In this document: piece by piece, positions 1 to 10,741 of the stretch
Position numbering within the stretch: position 1 is the first letter of the stretch
How the letters are laid out: every line of letters begins with the position of its first letter
Position numbers and translations under genes: made by a program
Notes under the pieces: model-generated
Seen by the model: the letters and a program-made list of their open reading frames with translations, nothing else
What the model was told of the DNA's origin: nothing
Database searches by the model: none
Assembly: GCA_039602395.1 (NCBI GenBank)
Contig: JBCNJP010000025.1
Location: 48,937,980-49,001,979, forward strand
Length of the DNA stretch: 64,000 nucleotides
Direction of reading: 5' to 3'
Source: Deinandra increscens subsp. villosa
Taxonomy: Eukaryota > Streptophyta > Magnoliopsida > Asterales > Asteraceae

Positions 1-1697
1 AGCATCTTTGACAAAAACTTCAGCAATCTTTTGTGCATCGACGCAATGAAGTGGAAACTCTTTTTCAGAAAATACTTGTTCCGAACCCTTGAGCTTATAG
101 AATTTCTCAGGTTAAACTTTATTAGCCTTGAATACATCCTTCTTGATTTGCTTCATCTTTATTTTCTTCAGATTCTTTGATATTGAAGCTGGAACCTTCT
201 CAGCTTTAACATTTTGTGCTTGAAAACCCATTCCAATATTTTTTCCAGAAATCTTTTCTTCAGAACTGGACGATTAATGCCCATTCTTCACCAATCTAGA
301 AAATTCAGCTTTCATTTCATTCACATTCTTTTGTTCATAGAAAATTGTCTCATCAAAATCAGGTTGAGACCGAATCTTCTCACTAGAATCAGCTGACTTT
401 TCTTGTTCTGTTGACGTTGAATCAGACACAAACTCTGAAACTTGAGGAACTCATATTTTTTTCCTTTTTCTTTTTAGCCTTCTTGTTTTTCTTCTTCTTC
501 ACAATCTGCTTATCTTCTGAATTTGATGATGTAAACTTGTAATAATCATACTCTTCTACCGTTTCTTTCACCTCTCTAACAGCTTCTTTGACACTTCCTG
601 GGGGTGACACAGTTTTGTCAAACATTCTTTCAAAATTGGCATCATTCGCTAAGAAGCTTGTGAATGATTGCGAATTAGTGACATTGTTTAGAAGACGATT
701 TGCATCAATAACTTGTATCTTCAAATTTGAAATCCGTTGTTGTGCTTCAGCCAATTCTTTTTCAGTAGGAATCAATCTCTTAGAAACTTTATGAGTTTCA
801 AATTTCTGCAGTCGAAGATTATCAAGCCCATCAAATAATTCCTTCTTCCATTTATCTTCATTTCTTTTCTGGATCTCAAGATTTGCAGTGTGCACTTTAT
901 TTACACTTATCAACTCCCTCTTTTCATCCAACAATTTTTCCATATCAACCTGATATGCCTCAATTTTAGCAACTTGTTCTTTAGAAGTCTTGGTAAGCAT
1001 ATCAAGTTTAATTTTTGATTTATCAAACAAATTCTGGAAATCATTGGCAGCATCTTCTGCTTCATCCTTCCATTTCTTAACTTCTTTAACCAACTCATCC
1101 TTTTCTTCAATTAATCTTTCATTCTTTGCTTCATGATTCTTTAAGTCTTCTTTGACCAATTAAAGAACTTCATTAAGCATATTCAGTTCCTTTATCAAAG
1201 AATCATTATTCAAATTAAACTCCTTCTCATTTCTCTTAGCAACCTCCAAATCTACTTGCATTGATTTACATGCAACAGTAAGCTTTCTAGCTTCTTCCAT
1301 CAAAGATTCATTTTCTTTCATCAAACTTTCAATTTTGGATTCAAATTTTTCATTTTCAGTAGCTTCATACGAACTTGAATCAGAATAATACTCATCTTGC
1401 TCATGTGTAACAATCAAAGCAGATGTATCAAACTGTTTGCCCCAATCATAAGTACCATTATTCTGAGCAGTTAAAGCGGTTTTATTTGAATTGCTTGAAG
1501 TCGGTTGAGAACTATTTGTAGCTTTGGAAGTGTGCGATTGTTGACATTCTCTTGTAAAATATCCAAAATTTGAACATTTGTAACATTTGATCTTGGATTT
1601 GTCAAAACCCAATTTGTCATCAGAAGCTTGCTTTCTAGTTTTCTTGTAATACCTTTGTGACCTCTGAGTCAGCATAGCCAATTTCCAAGCCATATCC
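1..1697 (-). pseudogene. Element D gag, C-terminal part (coiled coil and first zinc knuckle)
   Basis: Continuation of the D gag after the A insertion. Reading leftward, the order matches the gag of B and C. First comes an AW..AML helix and a zinc knuckle near 1545-1600, where the expected CX2CX4HX4C reads C..C..GY..C, so the histidine is replaced by tyrosine. Then come Ser/Asn linkers, a long charged coiled coil (about 420-1350, heptad-like Lys/Glu/Leu) and, near positions 1-120, the conserved FPLHCVDARK-type block. At least two frame breaks split it (near 1160 and 420). In related elements this region forms the capsid-associated and nucleocapsid part of Gag. The substituted knuckle and the breaks make it non-functional. 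Confidence 0.8.
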
Positions 1698-2141
1698 TGT
1701 AGAGTCTAGAATTTTATAAGGCTTTTGCATTAGAAATACTTCTGGGCTAGTTAAATGTAGTTGGGCTATGATCATGTAAATGGGTTGTGTGGGTTGTAGG
1801 TTCATCGAATTATGGGCCCTATAGGCCGATTTCTATAGCTTGTTGATCAAGCATAGGATTCCCTATATATAGATAGCTAGTTTATGTAATTAGGGTTGGT
1901 TGTCCTATTGGTGTTTTTGCGATTTTGGTGTTCACGAAATTCTCTCAAGAGAATTTCGATCAGTGGGTAGCAATCAAGGTGATTAGTAAAGTGTGTTTCT
2001 TCTTCTGGTTTGTGTTCTTGTTCTTGTTCTTATTGCTTATTCATATTATTTACAATTAATCTTGAATCACCTATAATCACCGGATTCCGCATGGTGGTTA
2101 TAGACTTTGATATCGCGTGAGGGTTTGATTTGATCCTTACA
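1698..2141 (+). repeat. 5' LTR of element A
   Basis: 444 bp, TG...CA ends. A TATATATAGATAG stretch near 1864-1876 is a plausible TATA box. A palindrome at about 1934-1957 (arms CGAAATTCTC / GAGAATTTCG) ends in the bases TTTCGATCAG, the same core that recurs in the leader at 2330-2710. The primer site follows directly. Confidence 0.92.
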
Positions 2142-2143
2142 AT

Positions 2144-2156
2144 TGGTATCAGAGCC
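2144..2156 (+). other. Primer binding site, element A
   Basis: TGGTATCAGAGCC begins two bases after the LTR. It is complementary to the 3' end of plant initiator tRNA-Met, the usual minus-strand primer of plant Copia elements. Confidence 0.92.
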
Positions 2157-2329
2157 AAGAAACGCAAGTTTCGAGGCTCTCGCGATATCCGATTCAAGTT
2201 TTTTACAACTAACGCTTTGAGTTTTGTGGTGATTTTCAGCATTAGCAAGTTTCGGAAGAACTTTTTGCAGGTTTCGAATTGAGACAGAAGTGTTCCTGAC
2301 CAACTGCTCGTGAATTAGAGACTTTTGGA

Positions 2330-2710
2330 CCCAGCAAGAGACTTTTCGATCAGCCTGATTGATCGAAAACCCTTTCCTGTCGCCTCCCTGTCGGAAAGTC
2401 CCCATCAGTGACTTTTCGACCAGCAGCTTTCAATCGAGAAGTCCCACTCTGTGACTTCTCGATCAGGATTCTCGATCGGAAAGTCCCCAGTGACTTTTCG
2501 ATCATTCACCTCTCAATCGAGAAGTCCCTTTCGTGACTTCTCGATCCGTCATCTTGATCGGAAAGTCCCATGTGACTTTTCGATCCACTGCTCTCCTCGA
2601 TCGAAAAGTCCCCTCCGAGACTTTTCGATCCAGACCCTACTTTTCGATCACTCCTACACTTTTCGACCAGTGACATTCCGATCGAAAAGTACTTTTCGAT
2701 CAAGCCTTGT
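2330..2710 (+). repeat. Leader repeat array of element A (CTTTTCGATC type)
   Basis: More than ten copies of a CTTTTCGATC / CTTCTCGATC motif, in both orientations (GATCGAAAAG), lie between primer site and gag. Copies are irregularly spaced, so this is not a simple tandem repeat. The core matches the edge of the LTR palindrome of the same element, and a second array lies in the intron at 11278-11565. Confidence 0.85.
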
Positions 2711-2781
2711 TCGACCGAAAACCCCTGTTCGACCCATTTTTTTTTAAAAAAATCCATGTTTCTTGCCTCTCTGTGTTAGCA

Positions 2782-5700
2782 ATGGCCTTTGATATGTCTA
2801 GCTTGTCAAGTGCCACTCTTGAAATGGATGCTAAAATCGAAACCAATGCCAGATCGCCTCGTCTGATGTTTGGCAAGGATTTCATGAGTTGGAAGTACCG
2901 ATTCGTGAATTACATAAACTACCATGATCCCAAGATCATGCGATCGGTTGAGGTGGGAGACTTTGTCCCATCGACAGCTGGAGAACAGGGTCAGCCACCC
3001 AAACCTAGAGGAAAATCTGAATGGCTTGATGACGACTGGGAAAAGGTGGAACGAGATAGAAAGGCACTGGCTGCTCGAACCATGGCCCTATCTCCTGAAG
3101 TAGCTAAAGCTTTCAAGGAGTACACCTCCGCTAAGACCCTTTGGGATGCTCTTGTGGCTGCTTACGAAGGAATTGATGATATGAAGGAATCTCGAAAAGA
3201 AAATCTAAGAGAACAGTTTAATGAGTTTAATTACATCCCTGGTGAAAATATTGAGACTCAGCTTCAACGGTTCATCAAAATAGTCACTGCAATGAAAGAT
3301 GCTGGAGTCACATATACACAGGTCGAGGTCAACAGAAAGCTGGTAAATTCTCTTCCGCCAAATTGGGACAACACTATTGAGTTGATAGAAAAGACAGTGA
3401 AAATGTCCACCTCACCGCTAAGCGAGCTCATGTCTACCATTAGAGCATATGAAGAGAAAAAATAGAAGAGGGCCAGAAAACTGGGCAAAGGAGCATTAAT
3501 GAATCAACTGAATCAAGCATTCATCTCACAGCCAGCTGTTGCACCTAACAACCCACAGTCTACTCCAATGGGATTTATTGCTCAAGCCACTGGGTCGAGT
3601 ACATCTGGAACATTAAATTATGTCTCTTTAGATGTTAATGCTCTAACCAAAGATCCCAGTTTTGCTCTTGGGGTAGGGATTATGAGTTGCTACCAGGCAC
3701 TCGTAGCAGGTTCACTTCTGCCCAGTGATTTAACTCCAGATGATGTGAATCAAGTCAACCCAGAAGACCTGGAGCATATGGATATCTCTTACCAGATGGG
3801 AATGTCAGCCCTGAGAGCTAGGCAGTTCATGGCGAAGACAGGAAAGAAGGATTGGAACGGTGGTAAAGGGATAAAGCTCAGCTTCAACAAAAGCAAATCT
3901 GAGGTACTACAATTGCAACGAGTATGGGCATTATGCAAGGGAATGCACCAAACCAAAGGTTGATAGAGAAAGCAAGACTGAGAACAGAGGTGAAAGTATG
4001 AAGAAGGAGACAGGGAAGAATGACAGGGAACTGGTTGTTCAACATACACCAGGATATGACTAGACATCTCAGGTGGAAGACTTGAGTCTAACACTTGATC
4101 ATGTAGCCCTTTTGGCTAAAGAAGAAACTCAGAAAGAAGTTGCTGAAGTCTTTCATCATGCATTCATGGCAGACATAACTTCAGGGTCCCCGGCCAGCAG
4201 TAATGAGGTATGTTCTAACCCTAAATGCCAAACTATATTTAATGAATCTCAAGGCTGGCAATGTAAGTTCTTTAATGAAACGTTAAATCGTGAACTATCT
4301 GATAGAGACTTGAGAGAATACAAAGGTAGGAGTAAAACATTAAGTGAGAAACTAGAAGCTGCCAAAGTCGATATAAAAAATCTTCAAAGGTAATTGAGTG
4401 ATAAAACTACATATCTTAAAATTGCTAATGAAGAAATTGACACATTAAAATCTGAAGTTGAACAACTTAAAGGCAAATTAGAAACATCACAAACCAAAGT
4501 TGAGCGAAATGATAAAATTGTGTCAGAAATGATGAAGGCTAGTTCTCTTTTCTATAACACAGATGCTCGAATGCGACATCTAAAAGCCAACTCTGGTTTG
4601 GGTCTCGGTACTGAGGTAAAAGATGAAAAATCCACTCATACAGTACCGATGCCCTTGATGCATGAAATGATCTCAAACTATGAGTGCCCAAAGACCTCCT
4701 TAGAAGCTAAGGCTGAGATAGAAAAGAAACTTGTCACTTGTCCCATTAAAATCTCTGCTCCTGTTTCTAACATTACTAACACTTTTACTTCTTGTGCAGA
4801 TAAAGGTAATAAATAAGCAGGGGTAGTGAATTGCACGGAGTCCCCTAAAAGTCCCATGAAGTCTGACTTTGATTTTTGTTTTAAAAACTGTGATTTTGAG
4901 AAACCTGAAACTTCTGTTAAGTTTTAGTCAACAACTTCAGCGTCTGATTTGTGTGATAAACTTTCTGAATGTGGTAAATGTGACTTTAAACCTGTGAAAC
5001 CCCTAAGAACTGTTAAAATTTTAAGAAGGGGTAAGGGACCACAGGTTAATGGTCCCAAACCCACAGGAAATGTGAAAATTTCTGAGGATAAGGTTAATTA
5101 TCCTATTCAAAATGTGCAGAAAGTACGGGACACAAGACCCCATGATTTTGTCCCGTACCCAGAAGTTAACTCTGCATATGACCAATTCAAGCCGATACAA
5201 CGGGAGTATATTCTGACCACAAAGCCCCATGGTAAGGCCCTGTGGATCCATAAAAATTCTTCAAAGCCAACTTGGATTTCCACTGGGCGTAACCAACAAC
5301 AGGCTCCCGTGTATCCAAAGAAACAGTCCTGCCATGTGTGTGGTAGACCAGGACACATGGCAAGAAACTGCCTCCACCGCCCTTATGAACCTTATTATCC
5401 TAAGGAGGTCCAGCAAAAGACTGTCCCATTGGGCCAAACACATGTTGGCCCAAAACAAAAATTTGGGCCTTCAGATTTAAAGGTGTAGAAGTTGTCATCA
5501 GAACCTCCACAAACAAAGGTGCATCCTAGACCAACAGCAAAGGCTGCACCTTCAAACCGAAAGGTGAAGCAGGCCACACCACAAAATTCCAAGGTGCACA
5601 AAGGGATTTCAAAACCCAAGTCACCTCAACAGGAACCAACATCTGTGAAAAGTAAAGTGAATCAAAATGCTAAGAAATCTCCAAAGTATTCAAAGACATT

Positions 5701-6127
5701 GACTAAACCTGCTTGGGCTCCAAAAGTTGTTGAACCTTCAAAATCTGTCTCTCGCCCAAAGCAGGATGCTTTTTCAAAATCAGCAGTTCATCCAAAACCT
5801 GTTTTAAAATCTACATTCAAATGTTTTTCAAAAACACATTTCCACCCAAAACCTGCAGGACTCACTAAATCAACCAATTGGTGGAATGATGATAGGTAGA
5901 ATGTCCCAAAAGTTGTGAATTTGTCCTTCAAGCCTACTGAAGTGTATAAAAAACACTCCATGTCTTTTCAAGAGGTTAAAAGTTCAAAAATAAGTAAGAA
6001 TAACCAACAGTGTCCTGGCAAGGAAAATCAATCAAGAGATGTCAACAAGAAAGACATTCTCAGTCCAAACAAGGACAGACCAGCATTACCCAGACCAATT
6101 AAGGCCTGGGTACCAAAATCTAACTAA
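2782..6127 (+). pseudogene. Element A gag (Copia, UBN2/gag-like; coiled coil; two zinc knuckles)
   Basis: Start chosen at ATG 2782 (MAFDMSSLSS), the first Met before the conserved W-K-Y-R-F capsid block. The N-terminal capsid-like domain (WKYRF, LWDAL, then helices ending in RAYEEKK) runs to the in-frame TAG at 3463-3465. The same frame resumes to about 3900, where a frameshift leads into a zinc knuckle at about 3906-3950. There the first cysteine reads Tyr (YYNC..GH..C). A Lys/Glu-rich coiled coil follows (about 4073-4816), then a Pro/Lys-rich basic region with an intact knuckle C-H-V-C..GH..C (about 5330-5375). It ends at TAA 6125-6127. Gag would package the RNA. At least four stops or frameshifts make it a pseudogene. 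Pol lies in the +1 frame, so expression would need a frameshift or splicing. Confidence 0.88.
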
Positions 6128-6140
6128 TCTCCTTTGAATG

Positions 6141-9100
6141 CAGGAACAACCATGGAGGAATGTCAGCAACCTATGGTACGTTGACAGTGGTTGTTCCAGG
6201 CATATGACGGGCGACATATCTCTACTGTAAGATTTGGAGAAATTTGATGGAGGATATGTGTCGTTCGCCGGAGGAGTTGGAGGATATATCATTCAGAAAG
6301 GCACAGTACGCAATGGTTGTCTCAGCTTCCACGATGTCAATTATGTTGAGCAGTTAAAGCACAGCTTGTTAAGTGTGTCATAGATATGTGATCGGGAGTA
6401 TCCAGTTCTCTTCAACAATAAAGAATGTCTCATTCTTAAACCTGGATACTCCATCTCTGACGATTGGGTGTTAATGAGAACACCAAGATATGGTAACTCC
6501 TATGTGCTCAACATGCAGAAACCCCCCACATCTGAGGTGGCCTGTCTCCTTTCTAAAATGGCTGAGAACCACGCTCAGTTGTGGCACAGACGATTGGGGC
6601 ACATGAATCTGAAGAATCTGAATCAACTTACTAGAGCAGGGCTTGTTAAAGACCTTCCAATCAAAGAATTTGTGCTCAAGGAGAAATGTGTGGCTTGTGC
6701 TAAGGGGAAGCAGCACAAACGTCCACATAAACCAAAGGTGTTGAACAGAATTTCATCTGCACTGGAGCTGCTTCACATGGACCTATTTGGTCCAGTCAGT
6801 ATGTTAAGCCTTAACCGATGTGCATATTGTTTAGTTATTACTGACGATTTTTCCCGTTTCACTTGGATGTTTTTCTTGTCAAAGAAAAGTGATGTTGCAG
6901 GTATACTGATTGCTTTCATCAAGCTCATCGAAAAAAAATTAAAGCTGAAAATGAAGGCCATCAGGAGCGATAATGGAACGGAGTTTAAGAATCAAACTAT
7001 TGATAATTTATGTGCTGAAAAGGGAATTGAGCTTCAATACAGTGCCCCCTACACCCCTCGGCAAAATGGCGTCGCAGAACGACGCAACAGGACCCTAATT
7101 GAAGCTGCTCGCACTATGCTGTGTGATTCAAAGCTACCAACCATGTTTTGGGCAGAGGCAATTAACACTGCATGTTATGTCCAGAATCGGGTGCTCATCA
7201 ATAAGCGGCAGCAGAAAACCCCATATGAGCTACTTTACCATGAGAAGCCCAGAATTAGGCACCTTCAGGCTTTTGGATGTCTCTGTACAGTATTAGTAAA
7301 TTCTGAAGTACCTAAATTTGCTGCTAAATCGAATGAATGTTATTTTGTAGGCTACTCTGCCAGCTCTGCTTATAGGGTGTTCAACAAAACAACCGGGATT
7401 GTAATGGAATCCACAAATGTGGATTGGCTAGAAGAAAATCCATCAGATGGTGGAGTGGGTCCTCCTCAAGCTTTTGACTACAATCAATTTTTCTGTCCGT
7501 TGGGATTGGAACCAATCATAGCTGAAGAACTTTTTGAAGATACAGTTTCAGGACCGTCATTAACACACTCCATTACCAAGGCTCCAGTCACTGCCCCGGA
7601 AACAGAAACCACACCTGTACAAGAGACAGCTGCTCCTGAGAATGATCATGAAGCAGACGTCAACCCCGGGTCAGACACTCCTCAAACATAGGGAGCTGAT
7701 GCAGAAGATGCAACTGCAACAAACAATGAACCCGATCAATCAAATCTACCTCCTGAAATCCCCGTTCAAGTTGTTGCCGAAACCAGGATCCATAAATACC
7801 ACCCCTTGGACAACATCATTGGTCCGTTAGCATCAGGGGTGGTAACAAGAAGCCAGTCAGGGCACATCAATCATTGTATGTACTCCTGTTTCATCTCACA
7901 AATTGATCCCCCCAACATTACTATGGCCTTGACAGACCCTAGTTGGGTAGAGGCCATGCATGAAGAACTGAATCAATTCTCACGGCTTCAAGTTTGGAGG
8001 TTAGTAGAAAGGCCTGCTGACAAAAAGGTCATCACTACTCGGTGGCTTTATAAGAATAAAAAGGATGACAACGGCATCATTATCAGAAAAAAGGCCAGAT
8101 TGGTGGTTCAAGGCCACAAACAGATTCAAGGGGTGGATTATGATGAAGTGTATGCACCGGTTGCCCGATTAGAGGCAATAAGAGTCTTTTTAGCCTATGC
8201 ATCCTACATGAACTTCACGGTCTACCAGTTAAAAACAGCCTTTTTATATGCTGATATGGATGAAGAGGTATATGTCACTCAACCTCCTGGCTTCATTGAT
8301 GAGGAACACCCATATCATGTGTTCAAGCTAGAAAAGGCTTTGTATGGCTTACACCAGGCCCCTCGTTCTTGGTACAAGACTCTGACTGATCATCTTCTAG
8401 CACACGGGTACACAAGAGGCATAGTGGATCAGACACTTTTTAGAAAGGAGGTCGAGCATGACATAATCATGGTGCAAGTATATGTTGATGACATCATCTT
8501 CGGATCAACCAATGAAGATTTGTGCAAAGAGTTTGAGAAGGTAATGCACACTAAATTTGAGATGAGTCAGATGGGCGAGATGGAGTTTTTCCCCGCATTA
8601 CAAGTGAAGCAAAGTGACAGTGGGATACTTATCCATTAGGCCAAATATGTCATAGAAATTTTGGAGAAGTACAAGATGATGGATGCAAAGCCTGTGTCCA
8701 CACCTATGGCGGCCAGACCTGCACTTACCACGCATCCAGACGGTCAACCGGTGAGCGAGAACATGTACCGGTCTATGATCGGGTCTCTGATGTACTTAAC
8801 CGCCAGCCGTCTAGATATCATGCTAGCAGTGTGCCAATGCGCACGCTATCAGGCTAATCCTAAACTCTCTCATCTATCTGCTGTTAAACGTATTTTTAAA
8901 TATTTGAAGAGTTGGCCTCGACTAGGCCTCTGGTACCCTAAAGAGTCAGGATTTAATCAGTATGCTTTTTCTGACAGTGATTATGGCGGTAATGAGCTTG
9001 ACAGGAAATCCACATCTGCTGGAGCTCAATTTTTAGGTGACGAGCTGTTATCCTAGCAAAGCAAGAAGCAGCACACGGTGTCCCAGTCGACAGCTGAAGC

Positions 9101-9429
9101 AGAATATGTGGCTGCATATGCGTGCTGCTCACAGGTGGTATGGTTACAGCATCAGCTGGGAGATTACGGTTTGAATTTCTTCGATACTCCCATTTTTTTG
9201 TGATAATAATGCTGCATTGCAAATTGTGAAAAATCATGTGCAGCACTCCAAAACCAAACACATCGATATAAAAACGCACTTCATTCGGGATTGCTATGAA
9301 CGCAGGCTCATACACTTAGAACGGGTGGCGTTAGATGACAATGTGGCGGATATGTTCACAAAACCCCTGCTAAGCGCCAATTTTGAAATGTGTCTCAATG
9401 GCCTCCGGATGATAGCCTTTGATGAGTAG
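6141..9429 (+). pseudogene. Element A pol (protease, integrase, reverse transcriptase, RNase H)
   Basis: Copia order. Protease: WYVDSGCSRHMTGD at about 6171-6212, with a stop soon after (near 6228). GAG-pre-integrase HHCC finger: WHRRLGHMN and CVACAKGK (about 6580-6710). Integrase core D-D-E: HMDLFGP, RSDNGTEF, NGVAERRNRT (about 6775-7095). A stop at 7689-7691 is followed by the RT frame, with YVDD at about 8480-8495. In RT motif A the text reads VYQLKTAFLYAD, where Copia RTs have an Asp before the (V)KTAFL block. Six bases appear deleted, so a catalytic Asp is missing. RNase H (FSDSDYGG, STAEAEYVAAY, KHIDIKTHF) has a TAG at 9054-9056 and a frameshift near 9200. The product would copy and integrate the element, but this copy cannot. 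Confidence 0.92.
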
Positions 9430-10741
9430 TATGGCAACTATTTTCATGTTTTCTTGATTTCAAAAAAAAATAGTGTTTTTTTGTAATTAAAAAAATCTAA
9501 AAGCAAGGGGAAGATATAAGATAATCATTTCCTCTAAAATGTGTGCTTTTAAATTTTTTACTGATTTTGGTTGACCAGGCCGGGAAGTGATATAAATTTC
9601 CAGGAGTTTGCTGACTGAAACGTGTAAGGTGAAAGTAAAAAGCAGTGATTCATGGTCGATATGCTTGGTAGGCTCTGTTGACAATCAATCAAAAGGTATG
9701 GTTTATCACAACACTTGAAGATAACATATGATGCTTGAAAGGGAGCACACACTTAGGTTAGTACAATTTCTATTTGACTGTGCATCAGGAATCCTGAGAC
9801 ACACGCCCGGTTCTGAGTTTTGATGTCATGCTCAAAAATCTCATTCCCTCTGCTTTGTGTAAGCAATGACCTGGGAATGTTGTACGTGAGTCAGGACTCC
9901 TCTGTTCTGCGAAAGCGGAGACCTGGAGCCTCCCTGATCCACGTACTTTAAGATCACATTGTACATATATGATAAACCAAAAAAGATGCCAATGTGCACA
10001 ATCAAAAGAGACCCTCAAGTGTCCAAAACCCTCAGCCTTTCTCACTGATGAGAGCATTATTAAAAATGTTTCAAAAATTCAGTTGACTTTGTATATTATC
10101 TAACAAAACCTCCGTGATCTATTCTTTCTTTTCTCAACCCAGTCTGGAGCATGATGTTGGGCTTAAGGAAAGGTGTCGTGAAAAATGTTGTACGGAAGCT
10201 AGATGTACTTGATAGAGTGTACAAACTATACCTAGGACTTATGCGTGTGACCTGGACAGATTTTCATAATTAATAAACCTGAAAATATAAATTTTGAAAT
10301 GCCTGAGTAAGCGAAAGCAGCATGAGTTTAAAGATGGACCAATAATACCGGCAATCGCCTGAACACGTGAAGTAACTGAAGCTGAAAAGGGTTCCTTAGT
10401 CACAAACTATCTGGTATGATCCCTTATAATGCCTCTTCACTCAAAACTCAATAGTTAAGATTTTTTTTGTTTGTTTATTTTTTTAATTTGATCTTAACTT
10501 CTGATTTTGGTTGTTTTGTCTTATTTTATTTATTTTTTAGTAAAAGTGGCCAAATAATGAAACTCTCGGGCTTGACTTCAGGGGAAGCTTTCTAAAATGA
10601 ACGAGATTGAAGTTGGGTGTTTGTTTGTTTATTTTACAAAAATATAACTTTCTTAAGAGAAAATGTGTTTGAGTTAAGGGTTTGGGTTTCAATTGATCAT
10701 CTTTAAATGTGGAAGGGCTGGAATGAAATTTTAAAAATATT
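9430..10741 (+). other. Element A 3' noncoding region after pol
   Basis: No credible ORF. Purine tracts AAGGGGAAGAT near 9507-9516 and AGGGGAAGC near 10579 resemble the final polypurine tract at 14115-14124. Stem-loops sit at 9842-9946. The block at about 9650-10420 shares order and words (GGTAGGCTC, GGACCAATAATACCGGCAAT, TATGATCCC) with the 3' noncoding regions of B (about 19200-19970) and C (about 61390-62140), showing common descent. Confidence 0.75.
9842..9946 (+). other. Two tandem stem-loops in the element A 3' region
   Basis: Unit 1: arms CATTCCC (9842-9848) and GGGAATG (9873-9879), with inner GCTT/AAGC. Unit 2: arms GTACGTG (9882-9888) and CACGTAC (9940-9946), continued by TCAGG/CCTGA, with an inner hairpin CTGC-GAAA-GCGG (9907-9918), a GNRA tetraloop. 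A weaker unit (CATCA/TGATG, 9783-9825) may precede them. Layout and the CCTGAT and GACCT words match the arrays in B, C and G. Confidence 0.7.

Noticed and set aside
2506..2757. Overlapping frames in the A leader (DFSIE.. and SDRK.. repeats)
   Set aside because: Products of the TTTCGATC repeats lacking stops; positions and orientation fit noncoding leader.
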